Origin: Hypoxylon rubiginosum | Taxonomy: Eukaryota > Ascomycota > Sordariomycetes > Xylariales > Hypoxylaceae | Assembly (NCBI GenBank): GCA_902806565.1 | Contig: CADCXA010000006.1 | Coordinates: 1,364,001 to 1,428,000, forward strand | Direction: 5' to 3' | Length of the DNA stretch: 64,000 bases | Shown: positions 10,239-21,517 of the stretch, one piece after another | Layout of the letters: every line of letters begins with the position of its first letter | Position numbering within the stretch: position 1 is the stretch's first letter | Program-made: the position numbers and the translations under genes | Notes under the pieces: generated by a model | Databases searched by the model: none | The model's input: only the letters and a program-made list of their open reading frames with translations | What the model was told of the DNA's origin: nothing

Positions 10239-13200
10239 ATGGTTCGACGACGACAGAAGCTGCGCAATGGCACCTGGATCATACCCGGCACCGGTGAACG
10301 CACCCGCCGACAGTTTACCCTACGGTACCCCTATCTCGATGGCCCCGACGACGACGACGACATACGCCCCCTCTCCGAAGGCGAGACGGTGAAGGAAAAG
10401 GTTCTAAATGCATTACACAATACCAGGGTGAGAGCACAGAGTCTATGGGCATGGACGAATTCGCCAAAGGGTCGAGGCACCATCAAGTGCTCTATCGCGT
10501 ACCTGCTTGCTAGCATGGGGACCTTCTGGGAACCTGCTGCTAGTTTTCTAGGCCCGATGGACGGCAAGCATATCGTGGCGACAATTTCCGTCTACTTCCA
10601 TCCAGCGAGGTCGGCCGGCTCCCAGATAGAAGCAGTTGCTATTGCGGTCGTTGCTGTGTGCTATGCTATGTTCATCGGTACACTGTCTATGGCGACCTCG
10701 GTGCTCTTTGGGTCGGTGTTAGATATGGTCGAGCTCTCCTATGCCTTGGTCCTCATCATATTCATTGGAGGCGGCTTGGGTTTCGTCGGATGGGTCAAAC
10801 AAAAGCTCAATAACCCTCTGGTCAGCGTTGGTGCCAGTATAGCATCCATTGGTATCATCACCATCGTGACGAAAGAGAATTCGGTCCACACCGGCGTCTT
10901 TACAAACCAAAAGATCATCCAATCGCTCAAGATCCTACTTATGGCCACGACGATATCAACGCTGGTCAATCTCGTGATCTGGCCGGTATCCGCGAGGCTA
11001 GCATTACGCAAGTCCATGCGCAACGCGTCTACTTCCCTTGGGGATATGTTGTCTATGATTGCGAGTGGATTTTTAAGCGGTGCCGAAGAAGACTTAAGTT
11101 CAAGTGCCTTTACGAAGGCCTCTTCTACTTACTCTTCAAACCTATCACAAATGAATAAAAATGCGCGAGAATCCAAGTACGAGTATTATTTCCTGGGGCA
11201 GGAGGAAGTGTATAGGAACGACAAGGCCGTGGTAAAATCGATGGAGAAGTTGGCGCAGTCGATCGGTGGACTAAGGAGCGCGGCTAATACCCAGTTTGAG
11301 CTTCTCAAGGAAGTATCTAATGGACCTCTGACTGCTAACGCAAATGTCTCCCCTACTACGAATGTCTTCTCCCCTATCTTTGGTCGATCTCTTTCGGCAA
11401 CGCTGAAGAGCGGAAGCAATAGATTCAACGCTCTCGGCGCTATCGACGAAGCACCCAACGAGCGCAGCGATCAAGAAGACGATCCCACTCCCATGCGAGA
11501 TTCGCCAACCGCTATGCTGTCCCCATCTACTTCATCCTTGGGAACGCCGTCCGATATATTCGAATTATTCATTGCCCGTCTTGGGCCATCCATGAAATCA
11601 CTGGTCCATACAATGGCCGAAATGCTCAAGGAGCCCCCGTTTGGGAATCCAGGCTCGCCGGTCAAGATCAATGAGCAGTTCAAGCAGAGTCTCGGGGACG
11701 CCATCAGTTTATACAATCAAGCAAGAGGAAATTCTTTAGAAGAACTCTATAAGACAATTGAATTAGGCAGGAATCGATCTGAGACCGTTCAAGCCGACTT
11801 CGAGGAGGTCGCAGCAGCGTGTGGGCACTTCTCATTTAGCTTGCTTAGTTTTGCAGACGAGATGCAGATTTACCTAGATACACTAGATGACTTGAGGGAT
11901 GTCACAGAACAGAACAAACGCACGTGGAAATGGTTGATGGTGTGGAAGCATATGAAGCTTCCTTCGAGAAATAAGAGCGAGGACCCAGAACAGCTCAACC
12001 TGATCAAACCAGTCAGACGCATGAGACAATCTAAGCTACCTCAGGGTATTCCGGATACTATGAAAAACCGACGTGGTACTGTCGGATGGGATATAGCACC
12101 ACAAGGTGAAACCCTTTGGGATCATATTGTGCGAGCTACATCTCGGAGTCTCTTGAAATTCTTTAGATTCCTCGCAAGAGATGACAGTAAGTAATGTTTC
12201 CGTAACCCTAAAATGTGAGTAATCTTCTTTTACTAACGTCTATCACAGTCCGTTTCGGTCTCAAAGTCGGTATAGGTGCTACTCTTTACGCCATGTTCGC
12301 CTTTATTCCTCAGACACGACCAGTATACGCGCACTGGAGAGGCGAATGGGGTCTCCTATCCTTCATGATCGTATGCTCGATGACCGTAGGCGCTTCCAAC
12401 GCTACCGGCTTGGCTCGTTTCACTGGTACCATTATGGGTGCTGCCTTTGTTTTGATTAACTGGTGGATATCGGATGGAAATGCCATTGCGCTCGCGATCT
12501 TAGGATGGGCCGTCGCCTTCGGCGCATTTTACATCATGGTCGATCGCGGTAATGCAGCATTTGGTCGCTTCATATTACTAAGCTACAATGTGTCTTCATT
12601 ATACGCGTACTCGCTCACGCAGCGTGTCGACGACGACGATGATGACGAGGGTGGCATTCATCCCGTTATCAATACCATCGCCTTCCACAGAGTTGTTGCC
12701 GTGTCAGTAGGTATTGTATGGGGTCTTATTATTTGCCGCCTTATTTGGCCCATGCCTGCCCGCCAGAAGTTCAAGGAGGGTCTGGCCGTATTATACCTAC
12801 AGATGGGCCTTATCTGGAAGCGAGGCCCATTGGCTATCCTCCTACGCAATAACACCGCTGCCACCAGCTACATGAAGATGGGCGAGCAAGCGGCCATGCA
12901 ACGTTACGCTGCGCAACTGCAGACGCTCCGCGTCGCCGCAAATAACGAATACGAGCTCCGCGGGCCGTTTCCGTCTGAGGCGTACGGCCGGGTCATGGCG
13001 TCAACGCAGCGAGCCCTCGACGCGTTCCATGCCATGAGCCTGGTAACGCAGAAGCACGGCCGGCTGAGCGCCGGAGAAAAAGCATTGCTGTACTATACAG
13101 CGGAAGAACGGGCGCAACTATGCGCCCGCATCTGTCACGTTTTCCAGGTGCTCGCGTCCAGCATCATGCTCGAGTACCCGCTCACAGACGCCATCCCGAG

Positions 13201-13540
13201 CGTCATGGTCGTCCGGGATAAGCTGCTCGGCAAGATCTTTCGCTTCCGGAAGGAGCACGTCGTCAGAAGTAACAGCGAAGGGGGCTCGGCCGATGCGGCA
13301 GCCGAGGGGAATAAGGCTCCTTCTACTCCTACCACTAACGGGAATACGAGTACTACGGGAGACAGTGCGACGACGACTACTAGGAAGTTAGGCGACGTCA
13401 CGGTCGAGGAACCGGATTACGCGCTGCTCTACGCGTACGCCTTGGTTACTGGCCAGCTGGCGAAGGAGCTCAAGGTCGTGGAGAAGGAGATCGAGCAGTT
13501 GTTTGGACGGCTCGACGAGGACGCGTTGTTACTGCAATGA
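10239..13540 (+). CDS. ArAE/BRE4-like multi-pass membrane transporter
   Basis: Two certain exons, 10239..12186 and 12249..13540 (GTAAGT...CACAG), join in frame to 1,079 residues. Two hydrophobic blocks of several membrane spans each are separated by a long hydrophilic region: an N-terminal block (about 80-260, including LVLIIFIGGGLGFVGWV) and a second block after the splice (FGLKVGIGATLYAMFAF through GIVWGLIICRLIWP). This is the architecture of the fungal putative ER-transporter 6TM domain plus DUF2421, as in yeast Bre4, related to aromatic-acid exporter (FUSC-like) proteins. Substrate unknown. A longer form is possible: exon 9984..10064 (27 codons) spliced to 10257, with a CTGAC branch site 20 nt before the acceptor, replaces the first six codons. 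The ATG at 10239 has the better start context, so it is kept here. Confidence 0.85.
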
Positions 13541-14487
13541 TGTGTCGAGTTGATCACACTCATCCACCGTCAGATGGACAGAAATGCCACCCCGTCAAAT
13601 GTGACCCAAGAATCGTGGGCAAGGGTAGAAAGAAAAGAATTGCATACATACGTTATAAAAGCATCGATATTATTATAGGTCGCCCCGGCCGTATACAAAG
13701 GTTTAGGGGTCTGTCACAGTTCGTTTTTTTCCAAGCACGTTTATCAGAACGGATTCCAAAAAAGAAATACGGAAAGGGAAGGACAAGGCAAGGCAACGGG
13801 GATACTTCTTCAACTTGGGAGTTAAGAATCGGAACTTGAAAGTAGGTACCTAGTATATGTATACCGAAAACAAGGAGTTTAGGTGGGACGCCGGAGTTGT
13901 ACCTCGTCTCTCGTATCAATAACCAAACTTGTTGATTCACGGCAACACATATTTACTCTTGTTATATTGGTGCTTCGCTTCGCATGCTAATTCCAGTCCT
14001 GTGTCTGTTCCCCTATATCCACACTCGACGCCTTAATACGGTAAAGTGAGGACTTTGCGTGTCGAATTACTTACCTCCTAAACTACCTCCTGAACGTAAC
14101 ATTCTTCTCTCCAGGCAGTCTAGGGAACAGCATACTAAAATTATACCCAAAATTGCTCGAGTTCGGGTGATTTATTTATCTTCTTTTTTATAAACGCTCA
14201 TCGTTTCGTGCTATACCGACCCTGCGCCCCCCTCCCATTTCCTCGAAGAACTCCGTGTTGATTCTACAAAAAAAACACAAAATACCCAGAATGGTTCTTG
14301 CGAAGGCCCGAGTAGTCCCCTATATCATATCCACTTCTTCTTAGGGAGATCTTTCCCCTTTTCGTTCAGCATCTTTTTAGATACCAAGTCTTTCTTCCCG
14401 CCAGCCCGCTACTAGTAGTACAGACGTTGAACTATACACCGTTCGGCGCGGTGTAATATCTAAGGGAGATTGCCTACCTACCTTAAT
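13541..14487. other. Intergenic region between convergent genes
   Basis: 3' flanks of the ArAE-like gene and of the ERV41-like gene. No gene or RNA is recognised; there are short A/T runs only. Confidence 0.55.
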
Positions 14488-15852
14488 CTACTCGTCGTAG
14501 CCGCCCTTGGCACCGATGACGCCCTCGCTCTGGATCCTCCCCCTGCGGCGGCGTCCGACGACCTCGCGCAGCCACTCGCTCAGGTTGAAGCCCCAGTGGC
14601 AGGCGACGAGGACGCCGGAGAGGACGTTGATGGCCTTGACGAAGAAGGAGAGGACGCTGTCGCGGCGCTCGTCGACGTGGAGCAGGATGGGCTCGATGTC
14701 GTACTTGAAAAAGAGGCCGGGCACGAGGCGCTCGCCCACCTCCTTGCTCTGCTCCGTCACGGCGTACTGGTTCGCGAAGATGGTGCGGTCCACCGTCGCG
14801 CCCCCCTGCACGCTGTAGATGGTCGGCACCACCGACATGAAGTATTGGAACTTGTAGAAGTGCGCCTCCGCCAGGTTGATGGTGCGGTCGAGCGGGTTCA
14901 CAAGCGACGGGTAGTAGGGCCCGAACGAGAGCTCCGAGATGACGTGCGAGAAGTTGAAGGCTATAATACGGGTTGGAAATTCGAGGTTAGCAAGCATATT
15001 ACCTACCCACGTCTCCCCTCCTTCTCCCCCTTCATCCCTTTTTGGAATAGAAAAGTCACTTACCATTGTGGTCTAAATGTGTGCCGGCCTCGTGATAACC
15101 ATGGCCCCTCGCGGTGATATGGAAATCGCCCTGAACCTTGTTCAGGTCCAGGCTGCCGTAGATACGGCAGCTGTCGGCCTCGGCGCCCCAGAGCCTGGGG
15201 GTCTTGCCCCAGCGGGCCTTCCTGCGGCCCATGGCGACGATGTCGTGGACGTGCTCTTCGCCGAACCCCTCGTCGTGCCAGCCGGCGCCCGTGACGGCGC
15301 GGCCGTGGCTGTCGCGGCCGAGGCGGTGGACGCCCTTGGCGTCGACCCACTGGCCCCAGCTCGTGGCGTCCTCCTGGAGGCGCGAGGCGGCGAGGATGCG
15401 GTCGCCGGCCGCGTCCTGGACGTTGACGTGCAGGTCCTTGCACTTCATCTTGACCACGACGTCCAGGTTGATCTGCATGCTGTGCCCGATGCCCTTCTCG
15501 ACCGCGAACGTGTGCGTCTCCTCGCCCTGCCACCACCGCGCCAGCTCCGACCACAGCAGTATGCACGAGATGACCGACATGACCACGGTCCACTTGCCGC
15601 CGCCCGACGTGCGCGTTACGTATTGAGGTTTCGACTTGGCTATACGGATCCGAGTTGCACTACTAGTTAGCCGGCTTTCATGACTTGAGAGTCTTGACTT
15701 TCTAAACTGAAAGGCTGGTAGGTAGGGAGAGACGAGGAACGGGAGAGAAGCGAAGCGCGGGTGCCCTTACGGAAAGCATCAAATGCCTTTACGAAGCTGC
15801 TGGGTTCGGGTTCGTCATCGTAGTGACTCTTCTCGTTATAGCCGTTCATCAT
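14488..15852 (-). CDS. ERV41: COPII vesicle / ERGIC protein Erv41
   Basis: Three exons on the minus strand: 15771..15852, 15064..15639 and 14488..14960, in frame for 376 residues. Erv41 forms a complex with Erv46 that cycles between ER and Golgi in COPII/COPI vesicles and helps retrieve ER residents (family knowledge). Splicing restores the ERGIC N-terminal block KAFDAFPKSKPQY then TRTSGGGKWTVVMSVI, a first membrane span running into LLWSELARWW, the lumenal block EKGIGHSMQINLDVVVKMKC, and DHNAFNFSHVISELSFGPYY. A second hydrophobic segment (INVLSGVLVACHWGFNL) lies near the C-terminus, followed by a basic cytosolic tail. Both introns start GTAAGK. Without splicing the conserved Pro-Lys block and the FNFSHV block are broken, which supports the model strongly. 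Confidence 0.95.
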
Positions 15853-16874
15853 GAGGAGTCCAGTCGTCGTCTGCGTAAATATAAGTCTCGGGTCTCGTGT
15901 CTCGTAGACGGTTGCCGATTCGGGACTTCTCGAAACGCACTGCAGGCTCCCGAGATGTCTGGCTACCAGGTACGTAACGCTAGCACAACATCTGAAATGT
16001 TTGCGATTCGAGAGTCGAGAGAGCGAATTGACAGGAGTAACGTCGTAGGTTAGAAAGAATACATGTGGTTGACTAGTTGACTAGAAAACAGTTACAAGCA
16101 ATGGACCGATATATCGGACGAGATGTTGGTCGAGAGGTTAGACGAAATTCTAGTATTAGAGGACAACTTGCAGCTAAAGGAAGAACGGCGCTAACTTTTT
16201 AGGTGCAGCTACAAACTAGCCCACGCCAATGTGGGGAGGGGGACCCTTTCTCTCGCGGCTGAATTTGGAGAAATGCACAATTGCGCTATCTGAGAGTGGG
16301 GTGAGATCGACCGACACACCCAACACACGATGTAAGTCGTCGTAATCAGATACACTCTTACTTACCCATATAGGTAGCTCATATTTGTAGATGTGACCAG
16401 ATATCATATCTCCCATCAGTCTTCATTCACGTTAAGCAACACCAGTATATATAAGTAGCTAAGTTGTGTATACTTACCTTTTATTTACCAGCTATTCACT
16501 TGAATAACACGGAGCAATTAATTAAGTGGAATAGTGTAAAGAAGAGACATATCATGGTGACCAAGTATTATAGGAAAAAACAACGAATAAAATTAATAAG
16601 CTAGTGAAAAGCTACCGTACGGGTCCTGCGCATGCCAATCTGTTCCTGATACCTAAAGAGTGATTTCGGTGAGATTTGTAGAAGGTCGAGTAGACCCGTA
16701 GACAGAAAAGACGCCAGTCATCAGAAATTCCCTCCATCCGTACCCATAAGTGAAACGCGGGAATGAGTAGCATACGGGAACGACGCCTCCATTATCTGGG
16801 AGGCGCATAGTCAAAACAACTCAGCCTCGAGAGGCCTACTCAAACATATTTCTTCCTTGGGCATCTGACCCAAC
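15853..16874. other. Intergenic region between ERV41 and the NBR1-like gene
   Basis: Holds the ERV41 promoter and the 3' flank of the NBR1-like gene. No gene is supported. 16440-16620 is AT-rich. Confidence 0.55.
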
Positions 16875-19778
16875 CTATTTCTTAGATGCTGACTTCTGTT
16901 GCTCCGACAAGTATTCTTCGTCGGACGCATCGAGGATATCGTATTCCTCGTCAGTCATGAAACCATCGTCCGAGTCGGCCCACTCTTCGTCCTGGCCGCA
17001 GTCTTCGAAATCGTCCTCATCCTGATCTTCGTGCGTCGATTGCGCCAGCGTCTCCGTCTCTGCCTCCGTCTGGCCTTCCGACTGAGTTGCTCCGTGCATG
17101 CTAGACGACGGCGACTCGTGCTGCAACTTGGGGATGATCATCTGGCTCTCCGCCATCTCGGGAACAGGTGCTGCAATTTCGTCTTCTTCGCGCTCAGTCT
17201 GCACCTTAGCAGTAGGGGCTTGTACTGTCACGTCACACCACAGCTTGTGCCCAAATTTGACGCCCTCGGGCGTTGTCAGTCGCCAGTACGAGATTACCTT
17301 ACCCTGGCGGTCCGGAGTGCGCATCAACACGGTGAACGGGAATTCTTGTCCCGGCTTGAGAGCATTGTAGCAGATGGTCGATTCCGAAGCCGAGACCAGC
17401 TCGTGGATACCAGCGGGATGGGTGGGATCAATTGCACCCATGTAATCACCACCGACGAACTTGACCGAGCAGCCAGCGGGCCAAGCAGTTTCGCCCTCGT
17501 TTCGTAGCACCCACACTTGCTCAAACGTGTGGTTTGGCGGCATGATCGTCCCATCGGCAACCGTATCGTGTAAGAAGACGGCGCGAAGTTCGGGTAGGCT
17601 CGGCAGTTTTTCAGTCACCGTCGCTAGTGGGGCGTCCGACACTTTCTCCTCGACCTTAACTTCCGCCTCCTTTTTCACCTCGCTCTCCGTTGGCTTCGAC
17701 TCGACAGGGTGCACATCGACTACAGTCTGCACAGGAGTAGCAGCGATGTCCTCGTGTGTCGAGGTAGCCGTCCCCGTAGCGCGAACGTGGTTGGCCTGCA
17801 CAGCACGGTCGCCCATCTGGGGAAGAGGCTGTCCATCCTCATGCTCACCATTGGTAGTGACGCTAACATGGCGTACAGGTGTCTTGAACTTGATAAGAGG
17901 ATGCGTCTTGTTATGTGTGTTAGACGGGCTAGCCTCGCAGTTGGCGCAGAAGTCGGTATCGTGGCACACAGCACACTTGTACCGTACACCGACAATATAC
18001 TTCGAGTTGCCACGAGATGCCGAGCATAGAGGACCATCACAGCAAATTCCGGGGTGCACAGAACGAGATGTAGCTCTCACGGATCGATCAGTCAAGGGGT
18101 CGTAGATCGTAACAAAACGGTGGTTGGGATGGATGAACGATGCATCTTTGGCACACTCCGAGCAATAGTCCCAGTCGGGGCAGTCGAGGCACTTGTGCCG
18201 GATGCCGCGCACGTATTTGTCGCATCCGTCACAGATAGCATTATGGACGGCATTCCGGCCAGGAGACAGGCGAGAAGATACCGAGTGCTCAAAAACCGTA
18301 CCTTTCACAGCAGGTGTGAATCCATGAGCAGGATGGTGGCCATGTTTATCTTTCGCAAAGCAGCTCTTGCAGAGATCGAAATCGTCGCATACTGTGCAGT
18401 GGAGGAAATCTTCTCCAGAGAAATCCTGAACACAGCAGTTGCAAGTTCTGTCACTGAAAGACGCATCCCAGCTTGGTACCGGCGACCACTCAGCAGATCT
18501 GATAGGTAAGCTGACGGTAGATGTCTCCTTGTTAGGTTGTGGTCGTGTAGGCTTAGGAGCAACATGGGTGGTACTGTTGTTAATGAGACCATCCTTGATA
18601 AATCGCTTGATCAGCCAGTGGTCATCGTCGTAGCAGGTAATGCCGCGGTCAACGCAGTCCTGGCAAAGATCGAAATCGCCGTCGTCGCATGTGGAGCAGT
18701 GGAAGTGGGCATCGGGGACAGCTCGATCACAGCTGTTGCAACAGACAGTGAACGGCCGCTTAGGGCAGCCAAGGAGGTTTAGGGTCTCGTCCTTAGCATT
18801 TACTTCTTCATCTCCCTCTTCCTCTGCCTTGGGGGCAGTTGCCACTTCCTCAGATAGAACTTCACGAGGAACTTCACTCTTGCAGTCGCCAAGAATTAGA
18901 TCCTCGTGAGTTAGATCCGCGGCGTCACACATGGTGGAGAATGGGCACCGCGCACGCGATCCGGAATTCGACGTCTCCTCCATAGACTCCAGTGATATTA
19001 AGGGCTCGGCCTCAGATGCGGAGTTAACCAGATCGATAACTTCCTTGCCCTCGGAATTTTGTCTCAAATGAATTCTAGGCATGCCTTGTGTGCGCCATAG
19101 CTTTATGAAGCTGGGCAAGTCCGAATGTATCTCGGAGACAGCGATACTGTCCAAGGTTCCGGCAGGAACTTCGTCCAAGGCGGTGGACGATGGTGCGGGG
19201 CTTGACGATGGGACATCGTCAGCGGAGTTAGCGGTCTCCTTTCCTTCAGCCTCGATCTCATCCTCAATGGTGACAGCCTTCGGAACTGCAACCTCTTCGG
19301 GCTTGATTTCGGGGATGGTTGCAGGCTCAGACTCCAGTTCGGGTTCGGGTTGCGGTTCAGGCTTAGGCTGGCTAGTGACTCGCAACTTCAACTTCTGTTT
19401 GGCCTTAGCAGCTCTGTAGAGTTGCTTGTATGCCGGAATATTGAGCGAGTTCAACACGATAAAGGAGGCAGCCGAGTCGGAATACCGCTCGAATGTGGCC
19501 GGTGTTCCAACAGGGATCTGTAAGAAAGCCCGGAGCTACGGATAACTTGATGTTAGTAGCCATATATTAATTGTGACTGGAAAGGGGACTCGAGATGGAT
19601 GCAGCCTAAAAGGAACAAGTTTGTAGGATGCATAGCTGAATCCAGATGCTCAGCTCACCTTATCCTCCAGTGTGCTTACAACAAGCTCCCGGAGAGGGAG
19701 CTTAAATCGGCGGTTAACACCATCGAAATTGACCTTCAGTGTAATCAAGGTGTCCGGAGTAGTTGATGATGAGGCCAT
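16875..19778 (-). CDS. NBR1-like selective autophagy receptor
   Basis: Two exons, 19659..19778 and 16875..19535, give 926 residues. Order of domains: an N-terminal PB1-like region (residues 1 to about 70; LKVNFDGVNRRFKLPLREL, then GTPATFERYSDSAAS), which only appears after splicing; four ZZ-type zinc fingers at about 300-350, 400-445, 470-515 and 535-585, each with CxxC pairs and distal His/Cys; and the NBR1 FW (four-tryptophan) domain at about 680-800, with FEQVWVLRNEG, AWPAGCSVKFVGGD and ISYWRLTTPEG. Near the C-terminus an acidic stretch contains YDIL at about residue 905, a candidate Atg8-interacting (LIR/AIM) motif. In fungi NBR1 proteins carry selected cargo to the vacuole by autophagy (or, in fission yeast, by an ESCRT route). 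The FW and ZZ assignments are firm; the LIR is inference. Confidence 0.95.
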
Positions 19779-21127
19779 CTTTGCCGAGGGCCTAGTAGAT
19801 GAAAACACGTTAGTTTCGCCAGTCCAATGATATCTTGGAGGGATTGTCCGAGTCGTCTAGCAAAGTGAGATTGTAACGAAGATGATGCGTGCAAGGCCGT
19901 TCGGCTACCCAACTACCTAGCTTTGGGACGGTCGGATGCGATGCGAGAACGGAGAAGGGTGGTAAATGTGGAATGGAGGATGCAAAATAGAGAAAGCCTA
20001 ACAGTACATACCTAAGGCGAATAGATTAATAAATGTCAGATGATCAGGTGCTGCTTATCCGGGGAATCGAGGTGGTGGTACAGAGAGTCTCCTAGATTTA
20101 GCGGTCAGCTTAGACCAGGCGGTATCGTGGCGTCAATCAGGAAATGGAAGAAGGCGTAAACGGGCGTAAGTGGACACAGGCTGGAGGTATGAAATAAATT
20201 AAAGAAAGACGTCGCCCAACGAGATGTAGCAGACGAAGATGGAAGTGATGATACAAGAGCGAGATTTGATGGGTTGTGAGGAAGTGACGGAATTATTGTT
20301 GTTTAAAAGAGGAGAGAGGATAAGGATAACCTTAGGTAGCAGAAGAGAGGTGGTCCGAGGCAGACACCGCCGATCCGCCTAAGGCCCCAGGAGAGGTAGG
20401 AGTCAGGAGGGGAAGGTGTTTCGATTATGCCCGTAACTTTGTATGGGCTAGGACTGGATATGTAGACGTACTATGTACGGAACGCGGAAGCAAGCTCACT
20501 CACTCCGTCTCCTTCACGGCGCATCTACACTTGGACACCCGTGTGACTTGGCTACCTGGACCTAGGTACGCAAGTATTTATTTCAAATTGGTAGATATCA
20601 AACTCGACCCTCACTTCACGAATGTTGATTGAAGAGTGAGTAGGTGAGCTAAACGAGGACGAGGAGAATGATGTTGAGGAGAGGAAAATATGACAGCTGC
20701 CCGGTAACTCGGGAAATCGACGCAATCAGGGGCAAGACAAGGCGAGGCGGGCGAGGTAAGGAATGCAAGCAACGTACATATACTATTTCACGGCGGCAAT
20801 TTGTACTGCAGGCAGATGCGTTATTCGCAATCGAGGCACTCCAGCACTACGTATTGCGGTTTGCGTTATGATGTTATGGGGGGGAAGAAGAAGAAGGTTA
20901 AATGGGTCGAGCAGGTCGAGGAGAGGTATTGGCCTAGACTGGCTGGCTGACTGGCGAAGTGTTGGAAGAGGCGGCAATGGCGAACAAATAAGAACGGGCG
21001 GAACGAGTGTCGATGACGGGATTGCCAAAAGGGAAGAAGCGGGGATTGGGGGACAACGAGGTGAGGCTGTTAACCATGCGCATTATAATTCCCTATTACC
21101 GCTTAACTACAGTTAGGTACCTCAAAA

Positions 21128-21171
21128 GGGCTAGGGGCTAGGGGCTAGGGGCTAGGGGCTAGGGGCTAGGG
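21128..21171. repeat. Telomere-like heptamer tandem repeat (GGGGCTA)
   Basis: Six consecutive copies of a 7-bp unit CTAGGGG, ending in CTAGGG. It resembles a telomere unit (TTAGGG in filamentous fungi) but is one base longer and different in sequence. Ordinary DNA on both sides makes it interstitial. Confidence 0.85.
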
Positions 21172-21490
21172 TTGCTAGGACATGACAAACGAATCCCGGG
21201 GATTACTAGACAGCTAAACAGCTAAAGATACCAGTTTACATGAACAAGGGACAAGGATTGATGGAAAAGTATGCACGGTATGCACGTATGGGATACATAA
21301 TATGCGGGTTATACATCGTACAAGCAATATCAAAAGATCGCCTGACTGACGCCCCAGCCTGCCAGTGGTCCAAGCCTAGGTCCAGCGTGGTCTACGTACG
21401 CCTGCAGGGTGCCTAGAGACATACATAGTACTAGATTGCGGGGCCGTCGTTACCTTAGGTACCTTAAATAGGTACCTCGCTAGCCCTCGG

Positions 21491-21517
21491 GACAGACAGG
21501 ACAGACAGGACAGACAA
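21491..21517. repeat. Short tandem repeat GACAGACAG-type
   Basis: Three copies of a 9-bp ACAGACAGG-like unit inside the gene-free region. Confidence 0.7.

Noticed and set aside
14470..15670. Long plus-strand open frames over 14470-15117 and 15077-15670
   Set aside because: Antisense shadows of the ERV41 exons, caused by GC-rich third positions; the minus strand has the conserved protein and the splice sites.
21128..21171. A true telomere end
   Set aside because: Unique DNA continues on both sides for many kilobases and the unit differs from TTAGGG.
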